Shown here: positions 1 to 9,130 of the stretch, one piece after another
Position numbering within the stretch: position 1 is the first letter of the stretch
How the letters are laid out: each line of letters starts with the position of its first letter
Origin: Parasitella parasitica
Lineage: Eukaryota; Mucoromycota; Mucoromycetes; Mucorales; Mucoraceae
NCBI GenBank assembly: GCA_025201805.1
Contig: MU619382.1
Coordinates: 59,516-81,193, forward strand
Length of the DNA: 21,678 nucleotides
Direction: 5' to 3'
The notes under the pieces: generated by a model
What the model saw: only the letters and a program-made list of their open reading frames with translations
The model's database searches: none
What the model was told of the DNA's origin: nothing
Made by a program: the position numbers and the translations under genes

Positions 1-927
1 TGTGGAAACGAAACGAAATGTCTCGAAGCGTAGAAATGACTAAATTGTTGCATCCCAGTCACTCACTACCGTTTCACTAGTCCAAGAGGTAGATTCAAAG
101 CTGCTGATCTATAGTCAATCTATTGTAACAGATACATTATGGCACATATCTATATCCTTGGCCAATTTTTTCAGTTAGACACCACAAGATTCCTATGCGC
201 CTATTAGCATAGCATTATATTCCCAAGTGTCAAGCTGCATACAAATTGCCAGCATTGTAGACTTCTAAGCAGCTCTTTTAAAAGCAGCCAGTAGCTGAAT
301 TCTGGTTATCTATTGATTCAAATGGGGTTAGCTGGAACTGGCTAGTATGTTGACAACTAAATTTATGGCAGGGACTATGTAAGCATCATTTATATACATC
401 CTGATCTGGATACCCTTAAATTTGTCCATATAACAAGCGATTATCTATTGGTTTCAAATTATAATGGTGAAATCAACATGTGTACTCTTTGTATTCTTTG
501 TGCGCACATTTCAATAATGAGCATGTAGCCTATATAAGTACATATAAGATGCTCACATTGACTGATTGACGTTTTTTTTTTTTTATCAAATGGGTTTATC
601 GAGTTTGCGTATACAAACATTTCGTGCCTGTTGTTGCTCTGTTATCGTAATCTGTTTATTATACACTTTGGTTTATAATATCCTGTTTTTCGATGATTGC
701 GTGTCTGATTTCCACAGCCGTTCAAAGTTTGGCCATGTACCAATAAAGTTTTGTAAGTACCTGACAACAACAAGACAATGCTCAACATCAATTAACATGT
801 ACACTGGACAGTTGGCAAAAATTGCAAGTTTCAGAGCCACTCTTTTTCATCAGTCAACAATTCCTTAGCTGTATTAAACGGCAGTAATAACAATATAGAT
901 GCAGCAGTTTATTTCAGTATCCACACT
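1..927. other. No recognisable gene
   Basis: AT-rich stretch. The only sizeable open frame (566-868, plus) starts in a T-run, is rich in Cys, Phe and Ser and resembles no family I know. I treat this as intergenic or as UTR of a gene outside the window. Confidence 0.5.
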
Positions 928-1333
928 ATGAACTGTAAGCAAATCACCATATCTGTGCGTATGTGTATCTCACATAAACTTTGTAGTGGAAAACTGCAAA
1001 ATCAAAAAAGTGTTGTTTCATCGTTTCAATGAATTAAAGGACAACTTGGACTCTGGTCGTCCCGAGGTAGAACACAAACTTATTAAGCGGCAATTCGACA
1101 TTATGACAAGCAGCGAAGATGATGCTTTCAGACTACTTCGCGCTACAGTTCTCTGGGCTTTTCTTAGATATATAATACCTAGTGATTTAATCGTCGAAGC
1201 GAGCAATGTTCCTAGAATGCTGTATATTTTTTTTGGATACTTGATAGATTATCGTGGAAATTATGCTTTGGCAGCTAATGCAATGACAGTGCATGCCATT
1301 ATCCGAGTGTTACGAGCGCTGCAAGTTTTTTAG
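928..1333 (+). CDS. Possible small two-exon gene, unknown product
   Basis: I do not recognise this protein. The frame is open from 932 to the TAG at 1331-1333 but has no ATG near its beginning. A short ATG exon at 928-934 followed by a 52-base intron (GTAAGC at 935, TTTGTAG ending at 986) joins in frame and gives about 118 residues starting MNLENCKIKKVLF. The product has charged N-terminal helices and a hydrophobic C-terminal half (around PRMLYIFFGYLIDYRG) without clear membrane spans. No typical catalytic or metal-binding motif is visible. It may be one exon of a larger gene, a decayed mobile-element ORF, or chance. The intron fit is seen in sequence; that the gene is real is inference. Confidence 0.3.
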
Positions 1334-2060
1334 ATGACCATACACGCAACTACTATATTCAATAATTAAGCGATACTTGTTCAACACCATCAACATGTCT
1401 TGTGAAAAAAACCAGGGCGGCTAGAATAAGATGTGTACTATATTTAAATCCAACGTGGAAATGATCCGCTACCGCTATTATTAATGTCCAGTTTGAAGGT
1501 TAATAAAGCTAACGCTTTGTCTAATTGCTGAATGGGCATTTTCTTATCAGTATAAGCTTTGCGTTGTAAAATTATTATTTACTTGTTCAAGACAGTAAAC
1601 GGAACATTTTACCAGCTAAAAGGTTTTCACCAATAATGAGGCTCAACATTACAAAACCCAATTGACTTGGAGCATATGCCAAAAATATCTACCACTTCTA
1701 AAATGCTGCATTGACAGATGCATTTGTTTTGCTAACCTCATACTCAGAAGAAAAAAAAAAAAAAGAGATTCTAGACTTCTAGTCGTCCTCTTCAGAAGAG
1801 AAAGTGTAATGCAATCAAGCGATCCTAGTGAATGATATTTTCTATTGGTCTTCTAATCGACTATTGCAAGTATATTTTGCCATGCTATTCTGGCGATCTT
1901 TAAAGCTCTTAGCCCAGTGAACTATTCGCAATGAGGTCATTTCCCCCCGGGCATGAGAGTCAATTCCGCGAGTTGAATACAATATCTTGACACTCTAAAA
2001 AAAAGTCTTCGAGGCCTCTAACAATGACGTTAGTATGAGGTTATGGCCAGTCTCTATGAT
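1334..2060. other. Intergenic, no gene seen
   Basis: No ORF of convincing length on either strand. It contains an A-run at about 1750-1764. A short minus-strand frame ending SSEEDD-stop (about 1776-1802) has nothing upstream to support it. Confidence 0.5.
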
Positions 2061-2068
2061 TATAAATA
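2061..2068 (+). promoter_or_regulatory. TATA-like element
   Basis: TATAAATA lies 55 bases before the ATG at 2123, a sensible position for a core promoter with a short 5' leader. Motif match only. Confidence 0.4.
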
Positions 2069-2122
2069 GAGATCAGATTTGGCAATGTCTTTTCATGTGC
2101 ATTGTCTAAATAATTAAGAAAA

Positions 2123-2503
2123 ATGTACGCTAAAACTGCCGCAACTGAAGTAACCAAAGCTTACCGGTCCACTTACGTTACCACATTGTTGTCCACCTCT
2201 GTCACAAACTCAACTACCACAAGAGCAATGTCTGCTTTTTCACACATGTCTGATAACGATCCCGAGGTTCTGGAGAAAGAAAAGCAAAAAGAATTGAAAA
2301 AGAGAGACAAGGAATGGAACGAAAAACTGGCATCTCATAGCGAGGCAGCTGTAAGACTTTCTGTTTGAATGAATATACGTACATTGCATATTTACAGACT
2401 TGTCATTTAGGTAAAGGCTGATAAAGAGCACGATAAACCATTTCAGCATTTGCAAAACGAAACCATCGACTACCTTGACAAGAAGGAGAAGGAAGATAAA
2501 TAA
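2123..2503 (+). CDS. Small Lys/Glu-rich protein with presequence-like N-terminus, probably mitochondrial
   Basis: Two exons, 2123-2350 and 2411-2503, with a 60-base intron (GTAAGA...TTTAG), give 106 residues. Residues 1-35 are rich in Thr, Ser, Ala and Arg with almost no acidic residues (MYAKTAATEVTKAYRSTYV...), as in mitochondrial presequences. The rest is highly charged: a PEVLEKEKQKELKKRDKEW helix, then a WNEKLASHSEAAVKADKE segment that the intron splits exactly between A and V. The WNE.LAS.SEA.VKAD pattern is, from memory, a conserved fungal block of no known function. An alternative is a mitochondrial ATPase-inhibitor-like protein, but I cannot show the inhibitor motif. AATAAA follows 19 bases after the stop. 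The next gene, in the same direction, encodes a mitochondrial import receptor. The gene structure is fairly sure; the function is unknown. Confidence 0.75.
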
Positions 2504-2521
2504 CTTGTAAACATAAATGTG

Positions 2522-2527
2522 AATAAA
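2522..2527 (+). terminator. Polyadenylation signal AATAAA
   Basis: Canonical hexamer 19 bases beyond the TAA of the small presequence-bearing gene; motif match only. Confidence 0.4.
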
Positions 2528-2688
2528 AAATGAAGAGGGCTAGAATATTTATAAAGCACTCTTGATAATCGATTGCGATAATGTATGCTTGCGGGGCTGC
2601 TTGATCGAAATGTGTGTTTATATGACGGCCAACAAAGTATATAGGCACAGGCTTTGTTTGGGTTAATAAAAATACAATTTGTATCGTG

Positions 2689-2718
2689 ATATATATTATA
2701 TATATAAATATATATATT
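2689..2718. repeat. AT-dinucleotide microsatellite
   Basis: Imperfect (TA)n run in the spacer between two plus-strand genes. It is self-complementary but otherwise unremarkable. Confidence 0.7.
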
Positions 2719-2927
2719 GCTGTTTCTATCACTAACTGTGCCGTATAGCATAGTAGAAGACTAGACAACTGTTTTAGAAACGTCTTTTACTTTGCAACTG
2801 TGAGAAGACCAAGACCATCTGTCATGATGATCGTGACGTTACCTGAAGGGGTCCCTTTCTGGACAAAAGGGAGTCAAACTGCATTTGCAAGTTGAAAAAT
2901 CTTTCTTTACCACCAAGAAAACAAGCC

Positions 2928-3652
2928 ATGAAATCTTCCACTATTGCATTGATTGCTACCGGTGTAATTGCCTCTGCCGGCCTCGGTTATTTAGTCTACT
3001 TTGACTCTATGAGACGTAACAATCCTGAATTCAGAAAACAATTGAGTAAGAAAAAGGAAGAAAGAAAAAAAAAAAAAAAAGACATGGGTGTTAATGTAGA
3101 CTAAAACATAAATCTCATCTACCCATCAAATTCAGGACGTGAGCGCAAAAATGCAGCAAAGGCATCCCAGAACGCCGAAAAGAACGAAAAGGAATCCAGA
3201 CTACAGTTAATTGAAAACGTTATTGTTGAATGCTCAAAGGAAGAATTGCCTACTTCTGCTGAGGCAAAGGAAAAGTACTTCATGGAGCAAGTTGCTGCTG
3301 GTGAAGCTTTATGTGGAAAAGGTATGGGATTTACTGCAGTGACATGACACGGATTTTGTTCTTATGCTGTGTGGTTTAGGTCCTGCTTACTATGACGAGG
3401 CTGTTTTACCCTTCTACAAGGCACTCAAGGTGTACCCTGCCCCCATGGAATTGGTCATGATATACCAAAAGACGATCCCTGAGCCTGTATTCAGCACCAT
3501 CACCACTATTCTAGCCATTGAGGTAAGTCGTTTGCTGGATAACAGATGACATGCAAACTAAAAAGCTATGACAGCAAAAGGCAATGGAAGGGCAGCAAGC
3601 AGAGACTCCTGAAGCAGCAGCAGCCTCTGCTACTGGCGTTGATATCGAGTAG
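2928..3652 (+). CDS. TOM20: Mitochondrial import receptor subunit Tom20
   Basis: Outer-membrane receptor that recognises presequences for the TOM complex. Four exons: 2928-3087, 3136-3321, 3380-3522 and 3575-3652, with introns of 48, 58 and 52 bases; 188 residues, the usual Tom20 size. Residues 4-22 form an N-terminal anchor (STIALIATGVIASAGLGYLVYFD) followed by basic DSMRRNNPEFRKQL, the standard Tom20 start. Then come a Lys/Arg/Glu linker and the receptor domain: QLIENVIVECSKEELP, YFMEQVAAGEALCGKG, YYDEAVLPFYKALKVYPAP and the helix around IPEPVFSTITTILAIE. The tail is QA/E-rich. The ATG at 2928 was chosen because it directly precedes the anchor. The first donor (G|GTGTTA, next to an A-run coding for Lys) is the least certain border. 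Neighbours on both sides read the same way with short spacers. Family call is strong. Confidence 0.92.
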
Positions 3653-3844
3653 GCACTTTGGTAGACTGATTGTACTTTTATTATGAATAATTTTAGATAT
3701 ATATTTGTGTATGTGCACGGAAATCAATTGAAGGTTCTCTGATTGCAGTCTCCATGTGATACCAACAGAGATGCTCAAGTAAAAGCAGTGACGATATTAG
3801 CATTATTTCTGTTTCTCTTTCTTTTCTTGTTTCATGAATTTTCA

Positions 3845-4673
3845 ATGGCACATTTCGATAAAGCAGAATCTATTGCGACAAACACACTATTGATCCCTGA
3901 TGTGCCAGCCAACTTTTTTGGCTGCGATGATGCGATGTTGATACTGCATGACGCATTTGCATCGTTTGGCTCTATATATACCTTTGTCCCTATGAAGGGA
4001 TTTCGAAGAGTGATGGTCATTTTCCAAGAGACTGCGCATGCCATGAATGCAAAGAAATCACTAGATAAGCATTCCATCGTGTACGGAGAAAGAGAGCCAT
4101 TTCCTGAGATTGTTACTTTTGCAAAGATAGATGTAAATGGTGTGCAAGTGTGGAGAGATGCTGGCAAGGTAGTGCTGCAATTGCGAGTGTACTACGGACA
4201 GGTAAAGTTTTTATTACTTGCCCAAGTTGAAAACTTACACATTCAGCCGGCAGCATTTTGCCATAAACGTAGACCCAAAATCCAACTCTTTACAAGTTCC
4301 ACAGTTTCAGCGAAATCTGCTTATTTCCCCACCAGGCTCGCCATTTGACGGGTGGGAGCAAATCGAAGAAGATGCGCCTAATCAAGCCGTATTAGCCTCG
4401 GACTTGATTCATGCTGCCGAGATATCAGATTACGAATTGGACGATGATGAGCTGGAACTCGAGGCTATTCACAAGGAGAAGATGGAGATAAAAAAGCAAC
4501 AGAAAGCTATATCAATTGTTTGCTCAAAAGGATTTGAACAGCCAGAGCATTTACCATCCATCACGGTGCAAGATTGGGACGGACACGTTACACTGGAAAG
4601 TAAAGACAGCACAACGAAAAAGAAGACTGTGAACGACATTGTGCCAACAGCAATGCCACCACGAAAAATTTAG
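3845..4673 (+). CDS. Calcipressin / RCAN-type calcineurin regulator
   Basis: Calcipressins bind calcineurin (the Ca2+/calmodulin phosphatase) and modulate it. Two exons, 3845-4201 and 4254-4673, with a 52-base intron (GTAAAG...CGGCAG), 258 residues. The frame is open upstream of 3845, but the first in-frame ATG is MAHFDKAES. Residues about 13-100 are the RRM-like fold (NTLLIPDVPANFF, then ILHDAFASFGSIYTFVPMKGFRRVMVIF, matching the RNP-like strands). After the splice comes the signature LLISPPGSPFDGWEQIEEDAPN, matching the family SP repeat and WE..xEDxPN motif that holds the phosphorylated serines. The acidic/basic helical region (DYELDDDELELEAI) and Ser/Thr-rich tail are variable. Its stop lies only 70 bases from that of the converging HMG-CoA reductase gene. 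Family call strong; exact start moderate. Confidence 0.92.
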
Positions 4674-4733
4674 GTTGTTATTTTGTTTCGAGAAACTGGA
4701 TTTTAGTTTAAAAAAAAGATGCATGAATAGTAA

Positions 4734-4739
4734 AATAAA
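4734..4739 (+). terminator. Polyadenylation signal for calcipressin
   Basis: AATAAA 60 bases after the calcipressin stop and only five bases before the stop codon of the opposing reductase gene, so the two transcripts' 3' ends probably overlap. Motif match only. Confidence 0.4.
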
Positions 4740-4743
4740 CAGT

Positions 4744-6537
4744 CTATGATTTGATACAACTTCCAGGAATTGGGTCTTCTCTTTCAACTGGAGTAGCAGG
4801 AGGGGTTGAAGCTTGGGCCACGGAAGCAATAATGGGCATAGCAGCTGCAGCTGTGCTGGAGGCAGTATTACGGTTATGGGCCATGTGGGCTTTGACTAAA
4901 TGACCAGCAGCCAAAGCAGCACAAAGGGAGAGTTCACCAGCCATGACAGCAGCGCAAATAATGCGGGCAAGACGACGAGCATTGGCCCCAGGCTCAGTGG
5001 GATGAGGACCACGAACACCCAGGAAATCTAGCATGGCTTGCTGAGGAGGTAGGATAGTGCCGCCGCCAATTGTACCTACTTCGATGCAAGGCATAGTACA
5101 CGAAATGTTCAAGTCCTTTTCATTATTGACCGCCTTCATCAACGTAATGCAGTTGGAGCTTTCGACATTTTGCGCTGGATCTTGTCCTGTAGCAAGATAG
5201 ACGGCGGTCAGGATATTAGCCGCATGAGCATTGAATCCACCAACAGATCCAGCCATGGCAGAACCGACCAAATTTTTCGAGATGTTAAGCTCCACCAAGG
5301 CAGAAACGGATGTTTTAAGCACTTTCTCGACAACAGAGCCAGGGATAACCGCTTCTGCTACGACAGACTTGCCACGACCTTCAATCCAGTTGATAGCAGC
5401 AGGTTTTTTATCAGTGCAGTAATTGCCAGATAGAGAGATAATTTGCATTTCAGGATATCTTTCGGCAATCTTGGACAATGCCTTTTCGCAACCTTTTGAA
5501 ATCATGTTCATGCCCATAGCGTCACCTGTGGTTGTAGAGAAACGAATGTACATCAAACAGCCAGCAAGAGCAACCTTCATTTTACGAACACGGGCAAAGC
5601 GAGATGTGGAATTAAACGCCTCAGTTACTACCTTTTCTCCCTCCTGTTCAATCCAACGTTTGCAATCTGCTGCACGAAGAATATTGGGAAACTCAACACA
5701 GGGTCCACGAGTCATACCGTCTGCAATAACAATGGTTGTAGCTCCACCTCCAGCATTGATGGCTTTACAGCCTCTAGCTGCTGAAGCAACTAGGCAACCT
5801 TCTGTAGTAGCCATGGGAATATGAATAAGATCACCGTCAATATTCAGTGGGCCTAGACAGGTGAGTGACAGGATGTGTTTGTCAGTATACCTTCCCATGT
5901 TTATCTGTTTATGTTTGTGCTTACCTGCTACACCTACTGGAATAGGCATGTAGCCAATCACGTTTTCACAACATGCACCCATTACCTTATCATAATGATA
6001 ATTCTTGACAGGAAGTAGGCTACCTTCCAGCGATTTTGTAATAGAATCACGCGAAACCAAAGCCCTACGGATATGCACAGCGCGTTCGAAATCGCCAAGT
6101 ACCTTTTCAAGAGCGTAGGCAGCCATCTTTCCACTTTGAACAACAGAGATGATCTCTTCGTCTGTCAGTACTTCAGGAGTGCCGATTAAGCTGAAAACTT
6201 CATCTAAAGGACGCACAATATCAGAGTGGCGGTGATGGTTCTGCTGTTGTTGTTGTTGTTGTTGCTGGTGATGGTGATGGTGATGGGTTTTCTTGTTAAT
6301 CTTGGCAATGGGAGGAGACGAGATCCTTCTTTCCTTTTTCGCTGGTTCTTGCACAGGCACTTGGACCTTTTCAATAACTTTTTGTACAACTATTTTTGGC
6401 TGTTGTTTGGCAACGTTGAATAGATAGGTATTTAGGAACAGAGAAATAACGAGCGCAATAGTCAGCCATTTGGATATAACGGGATGTTGAGTATAGACAG
6501 TATAGATATCGAATAAACTCTCGAAAGGCTTCATCAT
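4744..6537 (-). CDS. HMG-CoA reductase, short form with a single membrane anchor
   Basis: Makes mevalonate from HMG-CoA with two NADPH, the controlling step of sterol and isoprenoid synthesis; normally in the ER membrane. Two exons, 6537-5925 and 5852-4744. The 72-base intron (GTAAGC...CTAG) is a multiple of three and stop-free, so the frame stays open; removing it restores the family block IPVGVAGPLNIDG. Mature length about 573. Seen: one membrane helix (about 22-41, [17 protein letters not shown]), a basic linker, a His6/Gln9/His-rich tract (85-104), then [26 protein letters not shown] with the catalytic Glu, [12 protein letters not shown] with the catalytic Asp, [11 protein letters not shown] with the catalytic Lys, GTIGGGT, and [12 protein letters not shown] with the catalytic His. 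The C-terminal Ser phosphorylated by AMPK in animals (HNRS) is Asn here (HNRN). Family members usually have seven or eight membrane spans with a sterol-sensing domain; none is visible upstream. From memory, short reductase paralogues exist in Mucor. Confidence 0.95.
   Translation of the reverse strand: MMKPFESLFDIYTVYTQHPVISKWLTIALVISLFLNTYLFNVAKQQPKIVVQKVIEKVQVPVQEPAKKERRISSPPIAKINKKTHHHHHHQQQQQQQQQNHHRHSDIVRPLDEVFSLIGTPEVLTDEEIISVVQSGKMAAYALEKVLGDFERAVHIRRALVSRDSITKSLEGSLLPVKNYHYDKVMGACCENVIGYMPIPVGVAGKHKHKQINMGRYTDKHILSLTCLGPLNIDGDLIHIPMATTEGCLVASAARGCKAINAGGGATTIVIADGMTRGPCVEFPNILRAADCKRWIEQEGEKVVTEAFNSTSRFARVRKMKVALAGCLMYIRFSTTTGDAMGMNMISKGCEKALSKIAERYPEMQIISLSGNYCTDKKPAAINWIEGRGKSVVAEAVIPGSVVEKVLKTSVSALVELNISKNLVGSAMAGSVGGFNAHAANILTAVYLATGQDPAQNVESSNCITLMKAVNNEKDLNISCTMPCIEVGTIGGGTILPPQQAMLDFLGVRGPHPTEPGANARRLARIICAAVMAGELSLCAALAAGHLVKAHMAHNRNTASSTAAAAMPIIASVAQASTPPATPVEREDPIPGSCIKS
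5853..5924 (-). other. In-frame 72-base intron in HMG-CoA reductase
   Basis: Begins GTAAGC and ends CTAG. If retained it adds 24 residues ([15 protein letters not shown]...) in the middle of the conserved GVAG-PLNIDG block that contributes to substrate binding, which is why I call it an intron rather than coding sequence. Confidence 0.9.
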
Positions 6538-6862
6538 AATATAACAATAAAGAGGTTGTGATAAGGGAGGAGTAGCAGTTGTAGTCGTAGTAGTAGTAGT
6601 CGCTGGTATTACAACATAGAGATATAATGCGATGGAAATATGATTTTAAGTTCTGTATCAACTACAACAGTGCAGCTACAGAAATGCAAAATACAGTTTG
6701 GTTGTTTAGTAGAGTGAATGAAAGAGTTTACAACCTAAAAAGATATGCATTCCTAATATAAAACCAATGATTCACCAATAAAGCCAAAATCTGTTATTGG
6801 TGCGCTTAGTAAACTATGAATAACTGTAATCAGCTACAAAGAAAAATTTTCTTGATTTATAG
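6538..6862. promoter_or_regulatory. Upstream region of HMG-CoA reductase
   Basis: Presumed promoter of the minus-strand reductase. It holds a TAG/TAC-type trinucleotide run (about 6580-6602) and two CCAAT sequences with an ATTGG between about 6763 and 6801, a usual pattern for HAP-type CCAAT factors. The frame directly before the reductase ATG is open for about 36 codons (Thr-rich) but shows no membrane spans. Motif-level evidence only. Confidence 0.35.
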
Positions 6863-7318
6863 ATGCAATTCAAGCATTTTAACAAAAAAAAAAAAAAGAA
6901 AAAAAAAAGTATTTACCAAGAAGCTTACGTGCAATATGCTTGTTTTTTTCCTATCGACATCGACGATCTTTTACAGCCTGGCTTCATCTTTTACACCCAT
7001 CGAAGCAACTCGATGAGAATAGATGTTACATAATACCTGAACTTGATGTAACACAGGATCAGCCATCACCGGTTTTGAAGACGATATTTCATGTTCCTCT
7101 TGTATTGCCGAAAAAGATATATAAATATATTTACATCATGTATACAAGTCTAGACAGCGAATACACCTGTTAGTCAAGATTATATTTTAGAACTCTATGA
7201 TCAAGTATACTTACAACACAAGCTAGAATCACCAAATCAAAAACAAGACATCTATCAAATGTTGAAAAATGGAAGCAGTAAAGATGGAACATGGCCAATC
7301 AAACATTTTGATTTATAG
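6863..7318 (+). CDS. Coding-like segments, unknown gene or gene remnant
   Basis: I do not recognise this. Three plus-strand segments look protein-like. The first starts at an ATG at 6863 (MQFKHFN, a Lys run, then SIYQEAYVQYACFFPIDIDD and QPGFIFYTHRSNSMRID) and stops near 7030. The second is at about 7057-7102 (DQPSPVLKTIFHVPL). The third runs from about 7164 to a TAG at 7316-7318 (SQDYILELYDQVYLQHKLES...GTWPIKHFDL). The second and third join in phase through a GTATTG...CTAG intron. The first and second would need a 32-base intron, shorter than any other here, so frame damage is possible. It diverges from the reductase gene across a 325-base spacer. It could be a small real gene with wrong borders in my model, or a decayed one. 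Confidence 0.35.
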
Positions 7319-7534
7319 AACTTCCATTATTGTGGTCTTTTTCATTGCAAGTAACGAGACGACATTAATAGATGCAGAAGTGCTGTTTAAATTGGAGAGT
7401 GAAGTGTCAACAGAATTTTGCCACAAGCTGTAACTTTGATTGGAAATATAACATTTGCCTAACACGATCTTCAGATAGGTGACCATAACATCATTTCTGG
7501 CAATCTTCAGCTTTCTGCCACTCTGGCGAAACAT
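7313..7534 (-). CDS. Short ORF, unknown
   Basis: Open from an ATG at 7532-7534 to a TAA at 7313-7315, 73 residues, MFRQSGRKLKIARNDVMV... No family recognised. It overlaps the last six bases of the plus-strand coding-like region and sits just outside the left end of the Tc1-type element. Amino-acid composition is ordinary; this may be chance. Confidence 0.2.
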   Translation of the reverse strand: MFRQSGRKLKIARNDVMVTYLKIVLGKCYISNQSYSLWQNSVDTSLSNLNSTSASINVVSLLAMKKTTIMEVL

Positions 7535-7574
7535 TAACGCTCATGTGGGTTTGGTTAGTGAATGAAAGCAGCTA

Positions 7575-7630
7575 CTGTGCTTCCACTCTCAATTTACCGA
7601 CTTTTTGAAAACACCAACCACTTTTTTGAG
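7575..7630 (+). repeat. Left terminal inverted repeat
   Basis: 56 bases, complementary to 12824-12879 with two mismatches; preceded by TA. Confidence 0.9.
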
Positions 7631-7955
7631 AAAAATTGCGCACTTGTGCGAGGCTACATTGCCCAGAAAAAGGAAATAAGTTGACCAACTTTTTGAATTT
7701 TTATAATCATAACTATTGTTCACAAAAATGAACGTCTTTCATGAAAACGGAAAACATCTCTTATAGAAAACACGAAAATGCATAATAGTAGAGAGGATTG
7801 GGCATTTTTCTTTCACTTCACATTCGGAAGTAATAAAACGACGTATACCTTTGCGATTTTCACTGTATTGGTTTTTCCCAAACAACTCGCGCTTCTGATT
7901 TTTTTGTTTTGCACATTGAATTTTTTAGTTTGCGTATGAAAAAACACATAATTTA

Positions 7956-8543
7956 CTAAAGCATTGGCTCAAGGGCCAAACACCTATCAAAAAATGAAGC
8001 AGAATGCTTAGTCCAGTCCACAGTTGCCCGTTCTACTGACTCAATAACTCTAGCGCTCAAATTATCTGTTGCAGTGAGACAGTCTTCTCTCTTTACGCTA
8101 GCTTTGACTTTCGACCAACAAAGTTTAATTGGATTTACGAAAGGTGAGTAAGGAGACAAGTAAACAGCTTTGTATCCACGAATTTTAATGAGTTCTTGGA
8201 CAGCAGGGACCTTGTGTATAACGGCGTTATCTAAAATAAGATAGCGACCAAACATTCCATGCTTGTTAAGTGTATCCATAACGTTACTGATAAATTGCAT
8301 GAAGTGCTCGCTTTGCGTACCAATTCTTGCATTTACCTCCGGTACTTCAGCTGCTCCACCATCATCTCTCTTTCTCTTTTTATTAGAAGCGCTTTTCTTC
8401 TGAACAGCCTTTGGCTTGCGCAAGTTGAAGTCAATTACTCCTTTCTCACATATCGCCCCAATTATAGTGAAGATAATTCCTCTGTTTGAAGGAGGCACAA
8501 TTTTAGCTGGTAATATCTTTTTGGTACCTAGCAAACGCTTCAC
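7956..8543 (-). pseudogene. Tc1/IS630-type DDE transposase, C-terminal two thirds, catalytically dead
   Basis: Remnant of a DDE/DD34E transposase, the enzyme that cuts and pastes Tc1/mariner DNA. Seen: IIFTIIGAICEKGVIDFNL (central strand region of the RNase-H fold), a basic SNKKRKRDD insert, YLILDNAVIHKVPAVQELI with the second catalytic Asp, then AVYLSPYSPFVNPIKLCW. Exactly 34 residues separate the Asp from the position normally occupied by the catalytic Glu (NPIE), but here it is Lys (NPIK). The N-terminal helix-turn-helix DNA-binding part and the first catalytic Asp are missing; the 195-residue frame starts at a GTG inside decayed sequence, in-frame stops lie just upstream, and the family is usually 330-400 residues. 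It ends about 325 bases from the left inverted repeat, the expected arrangement for the element's own transposase. Family call is strong; broken state is clear. Confidence 0.88.
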
Positions 8544-8871
8544 TTCATCATCTTTATAAGTGCTGCTTTATTTACGCATAAAATTATTTAAATGTTTTTT
8601 TTTTTTAATTTTTTACTGCTCCTATTCGAAGTCTCTGAGTTGGTGCTGGCCTCAGACACAAGAACCTTTGTAAATTACACGGGTAAAAAAGGTATGAAAA
8701 AGGTATGAAAAAAGGGTTTATTGTGAGCCAATGGTGTTTATTATATGAGTTTGTAAATTATGCATCTATACAAAGGGGTCTTATGAAAGTCCAAAGTAAC
8801 ATATAGATTGATAATGGATAAGTCATAGAGAGTGATAAAATGGAACTCCATTTAATTACACTCATTAAGTG
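8544..8871. other. Spacer inside the transposon, no gene seen
   Basis: Contains a T-run at 8597-8608 and a short tandem AAAAAGGTATG duplication at about 8693-8714. No open frame of note. Confidence 0.5.
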
Positions 8872-9067
8872 TCAACAGTCTCCAATATTTAATGAGATGT
8901 GTAAGGGATCCTCTTCGTCATCACTGGCTTCATATGGCGAGGAAGTTGATCGGTCGTTGGTAATCGTGTTGAACCAATGATCCCCAGAAAAGGTCCAACC
9001 GTTTTCATCGAACACACAGTCTTTGTACGTAGGATTCAGGCCTTGTTTTTTCTCGTGCGATAAACTT
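8872..9067 (-). pseudogene. Exon-like C-terminal coding fragment, unknown family
   Basis: An open minus-strand frame of about 64 codons runs from an acceptor-like GTAAAG at 9065-9070 to a TGA at 8872-8874. It reads LSHEKKQGLNPTYKDCVF, then DENGWTFSGDHWFNTITNDR, an acidic ASDDEEDP stretch and HISLNIGDC. The aromatic and acidic pattern looks like a real protein tail, not noise, but I cannot name it. It follows, on the same strand, the broken gene ending at 9131, and may be its last exon or belong to another element. Confidence 0.4.
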
Positions 9068-9130
9068 TACAATTTATTCATGATTGATGACGGATGTAAT
9101 GTCTGAGATCCTCCGTAGTTATCGACCTAT

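Noticed and set aside
566-868. 100-codon plus-strand ORF
   Set aside because: Begins in a T-run, composition rich in Cys, Phe and Ser, no motif, no splice context; probably chance.
1776-1802. Acidic C-terminus-like frame (SSEEDD-stop) on the minus strand
   Set aside because: An in-frame stop four codons upstream and no supporting exon.
2403-2768. Long minus-strand frames opposite the small plus-strand gene
   Set aside because: They read across its exon, 3' end and an AT microsatellite (IYIFIYIIYI run); shadows of low-complexity DNA.
2847-2874. Small inverted repeat TCCCTTT...AAAGGGA before Tom20
   Set aside because: Only 7 pairs and no known role; it could be chance in an AT-rich spacer.
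5170-5824. Plus-strand ORFs within the reductase
   Set aside because: Antisense shadows of a highly conserved catalytic domain.
5853-5924. Continuous 597-residue reading of the reductase
   Set aside because: The 24 extra residues break the invariant GVAGPLNIDG block and have intron ends, so the uninterrupted frame is not the protein.
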